Assembly (NCBI GenBank): GCA_004963905.1
Contig: SUGL01000005.1
Coordinates: forward strand, 1-64,000
Reading direction: 5' to 3'
DNA from: Mesorhizobium sp.
Lineage (GTDB): Bacteria > Pseudomonadota > Alphaproteobacteria > Rhizobiales > Rhizobiaceae
Length of the DNA: 64,000 nt
The notes below the pieces were generated by a model, which saw only the letters and a list, made by a program, of their open reading frames with translations, did no database searches and was not told the DNA's origin. A program made the position numbers and the translations under genes. The stretch's first letter is position 1. The number at the start of each line of letters is the position of its first letter. Shown here piece by piece: positions 44,468 through 52,563 of this stretch.

Positions 44468-44613
44468 GCTTTTTCCGTCCCACCAGTTTTGCAGGCCTGC
44501 GGGATGCGCCCGTCTCACCCAGCCAAGCCTTTGATTTCAGGGTAGGCGATTCGCCTTACTGAAGCTATTCAAGTCTTTATTTCGTTCATAGGCTATTCCG
44601 TTTTTAGATCTTT

Positions 44614-44646
44614 TCACTATCGATAAGTACCTCTTATCGATAGTGA
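44614..44646. repeat. Perfect 33-bp inverted repeat (14-bp arms, 5-bp centre)
   Basis: The arms TCACTATCGATAAG (44614-44627) and CTTATCGATAGTGA (44633-44646) are exact reverse complements with centre TACCT. Each arm holds the self-complementary core ATCGAT. No T-run follows on either strand, so it is not a standard terminator. It lies between the DUF1612 operon and vapC, 865 bases before the tyrosine recombinase gene. It may be a recombinase crossover site or an operator for the minus-strand operon. Confidence 0.75.
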
Positions 44647-44788
44647 TTGATTTGGAGATGCAAATCACGCAGAATCCACGCCCAAGTGGCTTAGGGAAAG
44701 CTGGCGAATGCAGGAATTTGCGACGATCTTGAGCGCTGTGTGCGCATCGATCGCGGACAAACTGGCGTGTCGCTCGGCAACCCCAGCC

Positions 44789-45184
44789 TCACGCAGCTTC
44801 GATGTCGGTCTGAGGGAAATCGGCGCCCTTAAACATCAACGGCTGGGCGAAATGGCGGGCACAGGCATAGGCAAAACAGTCCCCGAAATTCAGCCGGGCG
44901 GGATGGCGGCCCTTGCCATAGCGATCGAAGGCATCAAGCGCGATCCTGCCCGCCTCTGGGGGCACGGGCACGACTTTGATCTCCATCAGGGCGAGATAAC
45001 GTTCCAGGGCGTCAGCGGTTTCGGCGATGGTGAGATCAAGCACACGCGCAACGGCGATCGTCGCCTCCCAAACTGCCAGCGGCGAAGTGAGCCGCGTCCC
45101 AGACCGAGCCAAGCGCGCGAGGAGTTCGCGCGCGTCGTGCTCGTCAGCAAGAAGCGCAGTCAAAGCCGATGCGTCAATGAACAT
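44789..45184 (-). CDS. vapC: VapC-type PIN-domain ribonuclease toxin
   Basis: A 131-residue PIN-domain protein with the acidic metal-binding residues in MFIDASALTALLADE (Asp), the SPLAVWEATIAV region (Glu) and NFGDCFAYACARH (Asp), and a C-terminal FKGADFPQTDIEAA segment. VapC toxins cleave tRNA or rRNA. The start overlaps the antitoxin stop by one base (TGATG). It forms a vapBC pair with the upstream gene and is a probable stability module for this replicon. Confidence 0.9.
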   Translation of the reverse strand: MFIDASALTALLADEHDARELLARLARSGTRLTSPLAVWEATIAVARVLDLTIAETADALERYLALMEIKVVPVPPEAGRIALDAFDRYGKGRHPARLNFGDCFAYACARHFAQPLMFKGADFPQTDIEAA

Positions 45185-45429
45185 CAGCCGTCCTCGTACA
45201 GACTATCGCGGAAGGTCTTGTCGGCTGGGCGGCCTTTTTGCGGGTTGCCGCGGGCTCGTAGCTCACGAGCAAAATCAATGCCGACCTCGACCAAAGAAGG
45301 CTTCCGTTGCTCTCGCTCGAGTTCATGCAATAGCGCGGTGTGGACGGCCTCGGTCAGCCCCGTTTTTCTCAAGGCAGCCACTTTTCGAGCGAGCAGATCG
45401 GTGTCCGGATTCTTGATATGGAAAGCCAT
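45184..45429 (-). CDS. vapB: VapB-type antitoxin (Rv0623-like)
   Basis: An 81-residue protein beginning MAFHIKNPDTDLLARKVAAL, the typical N-terminus of the Rv0623-type VapB family, with a ribbon-helix-helix-like start (TEAVHTALLHELERE) and a charged toxin-binding tail. ATG 45429 fits homologous starts; the frame is open far upstream across the recombinase gene, which is coincidental. It should bind the operator repeat just upstream and neutralise VapC. Confidence 0.88.
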   Translation of the reverse strand: MAFHIKNPDTDLLARKVAALRKTGLTEAVHTALLHELEREQRKPSLVEVGIDFARELRARGNPQKGRPADKTFRDSLYEDG

Positions 45430-45450
45430 TGCTCTTGTGTCTATCCTTAT

Positions 45451-45484
45451 TGGTGTACCCGTATATAAGACTTTGGATACACCA
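45451..45484. promoter_or_regulatory. Candidate vapBC operator
   Basis: TGGTGTA (45451-45457) and TACACCA (45478-45484) form a perfect 7-bp inverted repeat 20 bases apart, within the gap between vapB and the divergent recombinase gene. Autoregulation by VapB-VapC at such a site is usual for the family; the site may also affect the recombinase gene. Confidence 0.45.
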
Positions 45485-45510
45485 CAGCAAGCAGCGATTG
45501 GCACATTGGT

Positions 45511-46686
45511 ATGAGCACAGCTTTGCAGCAGGCCGACAGGTTCGATCCGAAAGTCCTGCGCCGTGCGGAGGCGCTGGACGCACTGGATTCGATACTGCCC
45601 TTCGATCGACGCAATTTCCTGGCGGGGTTGCTCACCGACGACGACGTTGAGACGCTGCGTCATCTGGCAAGGCAGGGCATCGGCGATAATTCGCTGCGCG
45701 CTCTCGCCTCCGATCTCGCCTATCTCGAAGCTTGGTGCCAGGCGGCGATAGGCCTTGCGCTCCCCTGGCCGGCACCGGAAGCGCTGTTGATCAAGTTCGT
45801 GGTGCACCACCTTTGGGATCCGGCCCGGCGGGAAACCGATCCCAGTCATGGCATGCCGGAGGAGGTCGCGGCAGTATTGAAAGGGGCCGGGCTGCTGCGG
45901 GCCGACGGCCCGCATGCGCCGAGCACGGTGCGACGGCGGCTGTCGAGCTGGTCGACGCTTACGCAGTGGCGCGGGCTGAAGGGCAGATTCAATGCCGCGG
46001 GCTTGCGTCAGGCCCTGAAACTCGCGAGCCGTGCCAGTGCCCGTCCGCGCGGCCGAAAAAGCCCGAAGGCGGTCACGGCCGACGTGGTTGCCGCACTTCT
46101 GAAGGCATGCGCCGGCGATCGCCTTGTCGATGTCCGTGATCGCGCTCTGCTCCTAATGGCCTTCGCCTCTGGCGGCCGGCGCCGCAGCGAAGTGGCCGGC
46201 CTGCGTGTCGAGCACCTCACGGAGCAGGATCCGGTGCCACTAGACCCAAAAGATCCGGATGGACCGACGCTCCCCTGCATGACCATCCATCTAGGCCGCA
46301 CAAAAACGACGCAGGCCGACGACGATACCTCCGTGCTTTTGATCGGCTGCCCGGCGATTGCCCTGACGGAGTGGCTGGAGCGTGCAGGGATTTCCGAGGG
46401 CGCCGTGTTCCGCGGCATCGATCGCTGGGGCCATCTCGAACGCAAGGCATTGACTCCACAATCGGTCAATCTGGTGCTCAAGCGCCGCATTGCCCAGGCC
46501 GGCCTCGATCCGAAGGCGTTTTCCGCCCACGGCTTGCGTGCCGGCTACCTGACCGAGTCCGCGCGCCGTGGCATTCCCCTGCCGGAGGCCATGCAGCAAT
46601 CGCAACACCGTTCCGTCCAACAAGCCTCGCGCTACTACAATGATGCCGAACGCCAGATGGGGCGGGCGGCGCGGCTCATCACCTGA
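45511..46686 (+). CDS. Tyrosine recombinase/integrase
   Basis: A 391-residue tyrosine recombinase. The N-terminal core-binding domain ends near residue 180. The catalytic domain carries the first Arg in GGRRRSEVAGLRVEHL, the HGLRAGYLTE box (His, Arg), the second His in SQHRSVQQA and the nucleophile Tyr in ASRYYND. It converges with repC (20-base gap), a common arrangement next to repABC loci, where such enzymes may resolve replicon multimers or integrate cassettes. The nearby 33-bp inverted repeat is a candidate target. The promoter region is shared with vapB. Confidence 0.9.
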   Translation: MSTALQQADRFDPKVLRRAEALDALDSILPFDRRNFLAGLLTDDDVETLRHLARQGIGDNSLRALASDLAYLEAWCQAAIGLALPWPAPEALLIKFVVHHLWDPARRETDPSHGMPEEVAAVLKGAGLLRADGPHAPSTVRRRLSSWSTLTQWRGLKGRFNAAGLRQALKLASRASARPRGRKSPKAVTADVVAALLKACAGDRLVDVRDRALLLMAFASGGRRRSEVAGLRVEHLTEQDPVPLDPKDPDGPTLPCMTIHLGRTKTTQADDDTSVLLIGCPAIALTEWLERAGISEGAVFRGIDRWGHLERKALTPQSVNLVLKRRIAQAGLDPKAFSAHGLRAGYLTESARRGIPLPEAMQQSQHRSVQQASRYYNDAERQMGRAARLIT

Positions 46687-46706
46687 AGAACCTGCCTCGC
46701 CGGCCG

Positions 46707-48029
46707 TCACCATTTCGGTTTCTCTAGGCTGCGTCGCAAAGCATCCGACACCTGAAACTGCCCGCCACCTTGCGGCCGATCCTCTTCCCTTTCGCCCTGC
46801 CCCGTTCCGGCCGGTTGTTTCGGCTTGGCGGCATCGAGCTTGGCTCTCAGCAGCGCCATTATCATCGGCCAAGTCGAGAACTTTCCGTCCCGGGCGCGTT
46901 CGGTCAGGCTGCGCAGATAGCCGCCGGCGTTGTTGATCTGCGCGCTGCGCTGGTAGATTGCGGCAAGCGTAATGGCGGCCTGCTGCTCACCCAGCACCTC
47001 GAGCGCCTCCTTCCAGGCGCTCGGACTAACGCCGAGCATAGGCCTGGCGGCCTCCGCCGCCGCCAGAAAATCGCGCCAATGGCGGATTTGGCCGCTCTGG
47101 GCCACCTCTGCCAAGTTCGGGCAGGCATCCAGAACGATCCCCAACGGCAAATCCCGTTTTGGCAGGCTGCGTACGTTCTCGGTTTCCGCAAACGTTGCCG
47201 CTTCTTCATATTTTCCAGAGCTGTCTTCAGATTCAGTAGAGGAGTCTGGATTTGAATTCTGTATGTGGCAGCCGAAATGGGACTCATTGGCATCCGGATT
47301 CTGTGTTTTCGTGAATGATTCCAGTGTGTCACGGATTTCTGCCCAGAGGTCCTCGAGTTCATCGCCAACGCTCTCGAGGAGTTGCCGGGAGGGCGTGCGC
47401 GGCAGCCGACTGATAATCGCCTGGTAGGCCTGCAGCACTCGGCCCCAATTGCCGGGCACCTTTTCCTCGATGCCGGCGTCGATCATCTTGACGATGTCGC
47501 GGCGCAGCAGCGTAAGACGCTCCCTGGCGACGCGAAACGCCTTCTTCTCGGCCTGAACCGCGTCGGCGAGCCCCCTGAACTCTTCCGCGCGCGCCACGAT
47601 CGGCGCCAGATCGAAGCCGTAGGCCTGCTCGATCTCCCCTCCCCTGGCCTTGCGCGCGAAGCGCTTGCCGTTCGGGCTGTCCCTGCGAATGATCAGACCG
47701 CAGTCGACCAGCACCGCAAGGTGACGGCGCAGGGTCGTTGCTGGCATTCCGTTGGCGCGCGCCATCAATTGCTCGTTGGACGGCCACACGACTAACTCCC
47801 CGTCGCCGGCGAGCTCTGTTTCGGGATGGAATGACAGCAGGGCATTTAAGATGGCCAGCGCCCTGTCTGTGGCACCGACCAGGTCCCGAGCTTCTCGGAT
47901 GTGTTGGAACACCTGCCATTTCTGGACGGTTGCCCCCTTGGGCATCGTCCTGGCCTTCGCTTGGCTCGTGATTTGGCCAAGCGTCACCGGCCGCCGCCCG
48001 AATGGCGTCGTTGCGGTATGCATCCCCAT
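46707..48029 (-). CDS. repC: RepC replication initiator
   Basis: A 440-residue replication initiator of the repABC family. The N-terminus MGMHTATTPFGRRPVTLGQI is the RepC hallmark; the middle contains the winged-helix-like region around RANGMPATTLRRHLAVLVDCGLIIRRDSPNGKRFA. Near the C-terminus are SPSAWKEALEVLGEQQAAITLAAIYQRSAQINNAGGYLRSLTERA and related conserved stretches. The ribosome site GGAAGGA lies just before ATG 48029. RepC is the last gene of the operon, separated from repB by 165 bases that encode the antisense RNA. The AT-rich section within repC probably contains the origin. Confidence 0.95.
   Translation of the reverse strand: MGMHTATTPFGRRPVTLGQITSQAKARTMPKGATVQKWQVFQHIREARDLVGATDRALAILNALLSFHPETELAGDGELVVWPSNEQLMARANGMPATTLRRHLAVLVDCGLIIRRDSPNGKRFARKARGGEIEQAYGFDLAPIVARAEEFRGLADAVQAEKKAFRVARERLTLLRRDIVKMIDAGIEEKVPGNWGRVLQAYQAIISRLPRTPSRQLLESVGDELEDLWAEIRDTLESFTKTQNPDANESHFGCHIQNSNPDSSTESEDSSGKYEEAATFAETENVRSLPKRDLPLGIVLDACPNLAEVAQSGQIRHWRDFLAAAEAARPMLGVSPSAWKEALEVLGEQQAAITLAAIYQRSAQINNAGGYLRSLTERARDGKFSTWPMIMALLRAKLDAAKPKQPAGTGQGEREEDRPQGGGQFQVSDALRRSLEKPKW
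47197..47340. other. AT-rich tract inside repC, candidate origin of replication
   Basis: This stretch is visibly richer in A and T than the surrounding gene. In characterised repABC plasmids the origin lies inside repC, at an AT-rich region in the middle of the gene, and this position fits. No iterons were recognised. Confidence 0.45.
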
Positions 48030-48089
48030 TTTCCTTCCACCTATCGCTAGGCAAAAGAAAGCTGCTCGCCCGAATTGGCGTCGAGACTC

Positions 48090-48118
48090 TTGACAGTGAT
48101 TCGCGGATTTGCGATTCT
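48090..48118 (+). promoter_or_regulatory. Promoter of the repABC antisense RNA
   Basis: TTGACA (48090-48095), a 17-nt spacer and GATTCT (48113-48118) on the plus strand, opposite to repABC. The -35 is perfect and the -10 keeps three consensus bases. Confidence 0.65.
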
Positions 48119-48123
48119 CAGCT

Positions 48124-48179
48124 CGTCACAGCATTGAGAAGGGCTTCCGCGCGGAGACGTTCGGGGGCCTTTTTCTTTT
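48124..48179 (+). ncRNA. Counter-transcribed RNA of repABC (incompatibility RNA)
   Basis: A short RNA transcribed against the repB-repC leader, of about 55 nt by the promoter and terminator positions, which agrees with known repABC ctRNAs. It should pair with the repC leader and reduce repC expression, setting copy number and incompatibility group. The exact 5' end is inferred from the promoter; the region agrees with the conserved repB-repC intergenic sequence of the family. Confidence 0.75.
48142..48179 (+). terminator. Terminator of the antisense RNA
   Basis: GGCTTCCG (48142-48149) pairs with CGGGGGCC (48162-48169), with two G-U pairs, followed by TTTTTCTTTT (48170-48179). This is a Rho-independent terminator on the plus strand. 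On the minus strand the same region is a hairpin in the repC leader. Confidence 0.7.
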
Positions 48180-48194
48180 GCGGTTGAGTGCTCC

Positions 48195-49205
48195 TTAGTC
48201 CGTTATCTTTTGTCGGAACTCGTCGTAGAGCGCTTGCAGCCGCTCCCGCACGAAGCTTGCGAATTCCGGCTCGACGCGCTTGTCGAAAGCGAGGGTCATC
48301 TTCGTTTCGCTGTCATTGATCTTGACCAGGCGGGATCCGTTGGCGGCGGTCCACACCGTCTGGTCGGGCTTCCTTGTGCTCGTCCTGACGAGGTCATGGA
48401 TGGCCCGGAAGCGTTCATCGCTGGTGCGCACGGCAAATTCGGGTTCCTGGATGGCCTTCAGCGCCCTGGCACGTTTGCCCCGATCCTCGAGCAGGTCGGC
48501 GAGTTCGGCCCATCTTTGGCGCCCGAAGGATTCCGCCGTGCCTATGGCTTCGATAATCTCCGGCGGCAGACGCGCGACCAACGCAATCATCTTCGAGAGC
48601 GCGGCCTTGTCGACGCCGAGTGAGGCCATGATGATGTCGCGCGAAAAGCCCTTGGTCTCCAACTTGACCGCGAAATAGCAGCGCTCGATGTAGGAAAGAT
48701 CGCTGCGACTGTTGTTTTCCTGACCCTGGCTGATGACGAGTTGCGCGTCGGTCAGGTCCCTGACGACAGCGCGGACTGGCCGACCGAGCTGTCTGACGGC
48801 ACGCAGTCTTCGGTGGCCATAGGCCACCTGGTAGCGGCCGCCATCCTGAGGGTGCGGGCGCACCAAAATCGGCACCTGTTGCCCATGCTCACGGATCTGC
48901 GCAACGAGGCTCGCTTGCGCCTCATCGCTCACGCCGAGGCGATCGATCACGATCGATTCGTCGATCAGGGTGGGATCGAGCTCAACGACCGCCTGTCCTT
49001 CGGAGAGTTTACGCTCGATCTCTTCGGCCCGCTGAGCACGCGAATTGATGTTTTCGAGCGACTGCGAGATGGCCCCAACCGGCCGGCCGGGCTTCAGAGG
49101 CCTTTCCAGCCCCATGAGAGGCCTCACGAGCGACGTCCTGGCCGCGTCCGGCGCAGAATGTTCGCCGGTGGTTTCAGACACTTCGAAGAGGTTCTTTCGG
49201 GCCAT
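48195..49205 (-). CDS. repB: RepB partition protein (ParB family)
   Basis: A 336-residue ParB-type protein. The N-terminal MARKNLFEVSE start, the ParB nuclease-like core (QVPILVRPHPQDGGRYQVAYGHRRLRAVRQLG) and the SRSDLSYIERCYFAVKLETKG region are clear, followed by the DNA-binding helix-turn-helix segment (FSRDIIMASLGVDKAALSKMIALV). RepB should bind the parS sites and work with RepA in segregation. ATG 49205 starts two bases after the repA stop; an upstream extension to 49223 would overlap repA. The most likely binding sites in this window are the palindromes at 50772-51668. Confidence 0.94.
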   Translation of the reverse strand: MARKNLFEVSETTGEHSAPDAARTSLVRPLMGLERPLKPGRPVGAISQSLENINSRAQRAEEIERKLSEGQAVVELDPTLIDESIVIDRLGVSDEAQASLVAQIREHGQQVPILVRPHPQDGGRYQVAYGHRRLRAVRQLGRPVRAVVRDLTDAQLVISQGQENNSRSDLSYIERCYFAVKLETKGFSRDIIMASLGVDKAALSKMIALVARLPPEIIEAIGTAESFGRQRWAELADLLEDRGKRARALKAIQEPEFAVRTSDERFRAIHDLVRTSTRKPDQTVWTAANGSRLVKINDSETKMTLAFDKRVEPEFASFVRERLQALYDEFRQKITD

Positions 49206-49207
49206 GG

Positions 49208-50413
49208 CTATTTGCGCCCCCAAGTCTTTCGGATCAGCTCTTCGATCTCACCGTTGACAAGGGTCAGGCTCTCCAGCGCGCGATCATAGGTGCCGCGCGT
49301 GAATTGTCCGCGTTCAACCTCGTAAAGCGTCTGCTTCGTCAGTCCCGCGTCGGAGATCGCGGTCGACTTGAGCATGGCGTTTTCGAGAACCCGATTGCCG
49401 AAGATCGAACGCATGAAGCCGGCCATCTGGCTTTGTGGACCGTCATTGGGCTCGAAGCGGGTGACGAGATAGCGCATCCAGTCATAGTCGGTGTTGCCGC
49501 CGGCGTTCTCCACGACCGTCAACAGGTCGGAAGTCATAAGCAGGAACTGGGACATCGACATGACGTCCAGCATCTGCGGATGCACGGTGATGATGACGGC
49601 TGTCGCCGCGCACAAGGCAGAGAGCGTAAGGAAGCCCAGCTGCGGCGGGCAGTCGATGACAACCACGTCATAGGCGCTCTCTATCTCGGCAAGACATTCG
49701 CCGAGCCGGGCGAAGAACATCGTGCCTGGCTGCCGGCTCGCCAGCACTTTCGGCGTTTCGTGCTCGAACTCCATCAGTTCGAGATTGCCGGGGATAAGAT
49801 GAAGGTTGGGCGTATAGGTCGAGCGAACGATCTCAAGAATGCTGCGGCATTCCTCATCGTAGCGGATAGCCCCATAGATGGTCTCGTTGGGCCCGACATC
49901 CAGCTCGGGCTGATGGCCGAACATCGCCGAGAGGCTGGCCTGCGGATCGAGGTCGATGGCAAGCACCCGATAGCCGCGCAGGGACAGGAACTGGGCAAGA
50001 TGGGCTGCGGTCGTGGTCTTGGCGCTGCCTCCCTTGAAGTTCATCACCGAGAGGATCTGCAGCTTCTCCCCTCCCCTGCGATGGCGAATGTATTTTCCCG
50101 GTCCCTTCGAGTTCTGTTCATCGAGCACCTGGCGAAGCCGGTCGATGTCCTCCACCGAATACAATCGGCGCCCGTTTGGCTGCGGCTGCGGGCCATGTCC
50201 TTCCGAAACGATCTGCCGAAGGTAGCCTTCGTGGATGCCGATGAAACCTGCGGCCTCGCCCGGGGTGAAAAGGCGCATGCCCTTTTGAGCGGTCGGCGGG
50301 AATATTCTCGCCTGGTGCGCTTGCAGCTGCCGTGAGAGTTCGGTGGCGTCCGCAGCGATGAGCTGCCGAAGGCTTTCAGCCGTTGGAATGCTCTGATTGA
50401 CTTTCTCCAGCAT
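49208..50413 (-). CDS. repA: RepA partition ATPase (ParA family)
   Basis: A 401-residue ParA-type ATPase with an N-terminal extension holding a helix-turn-helix-like region (FTPGEAAGFIGIHEGYLRQIVSEGHGPQPQPNGRRLYS), then the deviant Walker A ILSVMNFKGGSAKTTTAAHL, a Walker B-like DVVVIDCPPQLG, and the C-terminal domain. RepA drives plasmid segregation and represses the repABC operon together with RepB. AGGAG before ATG 50413 sets the start; the open frame to 50446 is less likely. Members of this family are about 400 residues. Confidence 0.94.
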   Translation of the reverse strand: MLEKVNQSIPTAESLRQLIAADATELSRQLQAHQARIFPPTAQKGMRLFTPGEAAGFIGIHEGYLRQIVSEGHGPQPQPNGRRLYSVEDIDRLRQVLDEQNSKGPGKYIRHRRGGEKLQILSVMNFKGGSAKTTTAAHLAQFLSLRGYRVLAIDLDPQASLSAMFGHQPELDVGPNETIYGAIRYDEECRSILEIVRSTYTPNLHLIPGNLELMEFEHETPKVLASRQPGTMFFARLGECLAEIESAYDVVVIDCPPQLGFLTLSALCAATAVIITVHPQMLDVMSMSQFLLMTSDLLTVVENAGGNTDYDWMRYLVTRFEPNDGPQSQMAGFMRSIFGNRVLENAMLKSTAISDAGLTKQTLYEVERGQFTRGTYDRALESLTLVNGEIEELIRKTWGRK

Positions 50414-50501
50414 CGGCTCCTCTCTTGATCTGCGCATTTTGACCAAAGGGCGACGTAAATGCGCTGATCAGGATGGACTGATTCTGAACTGCCGACAAAC
50501 G

Positions 50502-50520
50502 CTTTTTGGTTACCGAAAAG
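50502..50520. promoter_or_regulatory. 19-bp palindrome upstream of repA, candidate operator
   Basis: CTTTTTGGTTACCGAAAAG is an imperfect inverted repeat (CTTTT, GGT, ACC, AAAAG) about 90 bases before the repA start. RepA autoregulates through such sites near the promoter in other repABC plasmids; here this is inference. Confidence 0.45.
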
Positions 50521-50771
50521 TTAACGAGGCGATCTCCTAAGTGAGTCGCTGTGGGCTTGCAAATTGCAGAAAATAGTACCAATGCGCCCGGCTCGGCGAC
50601 ATTTCACCGGCCGATATCAAGGTGCCGGCGACATAAGCGATGTATTGCCGCCGATCTTGCCCGACATTTTTGACGGAGATGTACCCCTTCCCCGATCAGC
50701 CGGCCACCACGCGGACGTCTAGCCGGGCAAACAGGCGCAAGTCCCTTGGCGCCGGCGCCGGCTTCTCGGGA

Positions 50772-50787
50772 GTTGTACGTGTGCAAC
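50772..50787. repeat. parS-like palindrome, copy 1
   Basis: GTTGTACGTGTGCAAC, a near-palindrome with GTT and AAC ends. The same 16-mer occurs at 51178. It fits the repABC parS shape GTTNNNNGCNNNNAAC except for GT in the centre. Confidence 0.6.
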
Positions 50788-51177
50788 TTTCGCCACCCTG
50801 CCCTAACCCGTTTAGCCTTTGGCAGGGCCGTAGCATCGAGCCTGCGCTCGCAAGGCTCATGGGCCGAGTACCGCAAGTGTAAAACCGCTCGGCTCTCCCG
50901 GCGCTGATCGCCGCGCAAATTGGCCACCGCGTGGAGCCCTGGCATGGCCATTTCGCGCCGTTGCCTCTTTGAGCAGTTTGCAATGCCCAACTCTCCCAGT
51001 CACGTTCAATCGATAGGCGTGCTGTGTCGGCTAGGCCCTCGGCATCGAATTCACCAATCGCCCGCCTCGCGCGCTTCTGCTTGGCCCATCGATCGATACC
51101 CTTGGGCCTTCGAATGATCGCCGGGTCGAAGAGAGCGGTGGTCAAGCTCTGGAGTTGCCGACCGCCGGCCTTGGGCA

Positions 51178-51193
51178 GTTGTACGTGTGCAAC
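51178..51193. repeat. parS-like palindrome, copy 2
   Basis: GTTGTACGTGTGCAAC, identical to copy 1 and 406 bases downstream of it. Confidence 0.6.
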
Positions 51194-51339
51194 TTCATCT
51201 ACCGGGCAGCGCCGCTCAGCCACCCGGCGCCCGTGGATCTAGCCGCAGAGTGCGGCAGAGAGTGCGGCAGAGGCCAGCCCACTGTGTGCCCCCATAGGGA
51301 GGTCGTGCGAAAAATGGGATCGGCGCTCAGTTCGCGTCT

Positions 51340-51355
51340 GTTGTAGGTGTGCGAC
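51340..51355. repeat. parS-like palindrome, degenerate copy 3
   Basis: GTTGTAGGTGTGCGAC differs from copies 1 and 2 at two positions; spacing to the neighbouring copies is 162 and 158 bases. Confidence 0.45.
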
Positions 51356-51497
51356 CCATATAGCGCTCTCGCCGCCATAGTGCTCCGCCGCCCCGCAATG
51401 TAGCGCCCGGAGTGCCCGCAGAGACCGTCGGCCGAACCGTTGCCGCGATGCGCATGCGTGGTGGCTTCGTCCGGACTACACACGGGCGTCGGTAGAA

Positions 51498-51513
51498 GTT
51501 GCACGTGTGCAAC
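51498..51513. repeat. parS-like palindrome, copy 4
   Basis: GTTGCACGTGTGCAAC, with perfect 7-bp arms around GT (GTTGCAC and GTGCAAC). Confidence 0.65.
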
Positions 51514-51652
51514 TCCCGACCGCTCCGCACGGCCCGCCGTATCGCCTCAATCACCGCCCACGCGCGGAGGCTAAAGAGGTCTCGGCATGGCCGCGGAGAT
51601 CTCCTTTCTCCACCAGTGCATGCGGCCCGGTGCCGAAGAGAGCGCAGCTCCA

Positions 51653-51668
51653 GTTGTACGCGTGCAAC
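51653..51668. repeat. parS-like palindrome, copy 5
   Basis: GTTGTACGCGTGCAAC, the copy with GC in the centre, which matches the repABC parS shape GTTNNNNGCNNNNAAC fully. It lies 155 bases from copy 4. Confidence 0.65.
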
Positions 51669-52176
51669 TCCCCTTCGGGGTTCTCATCAACATTCAATGC
51701 TGGGGCGCGCGTCTGCCATTGTCAAAGGCACGCTCAAAGACTGCTTGTCGGCTGCTGGCGCGCCTACGTTGACCGCAGGGAAGGGTTTGTGGCGCCGGCA
51801 CCAACAGGTCTCACGCCGGACCTGGCAAGCATCACGCGCTACATGGCTAAGCCCTACCGCAGACAAACTCCGCGAAGAGCCTGCCACGGCCGCACGAAGC
51901 GGTTACACATCGGCACCGCAAACTCAACTCACAGCTCAAGCCTTTATCGAGGCCTTTCGGCATTAACAGACTCGTAACCTTAACAGCGTGTCTGTTCAAA
52001 TCGTTGCGAGCGACTGGCGCGGACACAGCAGGGAAGGGACATCTCTGGGTGAGGAAGGGGAGGGGGCTTCGTCCGTCGTCCCTCCGGCGGCGGGCCAATT
52101 GGCATAACGAGGTCAATGACGTCCGTCATGTCGTCGTCGCCGGCAGCAGCCGATCCTTGACTGTTGTCAGCCATCC

Positions 52177-52563
52177 CTATGCCGCCACGACATCCGTCTG
52201 GGCGAAGTCCTTGTCGATGAACAGCAGCGCCTCATCCGCACGCTTTGCCAAAGCATAGGATAGGCAATCGGCAAAATTCAGCGCCGCCCGATGGCGCCCC
52301 TTGCCGTAGGTCAGCCAGGCCCGGGTCGCCAGATCAACCAATTCCGAGTCGACAGGAATGATGTCGGCCTCGACCTTGCGGAGCCAAAGATCGATCTCTG
52401 CCAAAGCATGTTCGCCGCGTCTGCTCACCAGCACCATGCGCGCCTCAAGCACGCAGGTGGCCGGAACCAGGCGGATTGGATCGGAGACAACCGCTCTCTC
52501 AAGCCTTGCCGTCTCAGGCTCGCTGCGAAGGATGGCCACAATGGCTGAAGTGTCGATTACCAT
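52177..52563 (-). CDS. vapC: VapC-type PIN-domain toxin, second module
   Basis: A 128-residue PIN-domain ribonuclease: MVIDTSAIVAILRSEPE (Asp), CVLEARMVLVSRRG (Glu), LNFADCLSYALAK (Asp) and LLFIDKDFAQTDVVAA. It is about as long as the first VapC but not close in sequence. The start overlaps the antitoxin stop by one base (TGATG), the same arrangement as in the first pair. It sits on the other side of repABC, at the edge of the centromere-like region. Confidence 0.9.
   Translation of the reverse strand: MVIDTSAIVAILRSEPETARLERAVVSDPIRLVPATCVLEARMVLVSRRGEHALAEIDLWLRKVEADIIPVDSELVDLATRAWLTYGKGRHRAALNFADCLSYALAKRADEALLFIDKDFAQTDVVAA

Larger units (their letters stand above)
50521..52176. other. 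Non-coding centromere-like region upstream of repA
   Basis: About 1.65 kb without a convincing gene. Short open frames cross it in several phases, but none has a domain or a ribosome site. Its notable content is five copies of a 16-bp palindrome (listed separately), plus TGCAAATTGCA near 50557 and an AACAGAC/GTCTGTT inverted repeat at 51965-51996. Confidence 0.6.

Noticed and set aside
44614..44646. The 33-bp inverted repeat as a Rho-independent terminator
   Set aside because: Neither side is followed by a T-run, and the stem is AT-rich.
50772..51668. The palindromes as CRISPR repeats or insertion sequence ends
   Set aside because: Spacing is too wide and irregular for CRISPR, no cas genes or transposase are present, and the sequence between copies is not conserved.
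50604..51977. Several short frames that contain the 16-bp palindromes
   Set aside because: They lie in different phases and strands, the translated palindromes differ between copies, and there are no ribosome sites. The DNA palindrome, not a protein, is the conserved element.
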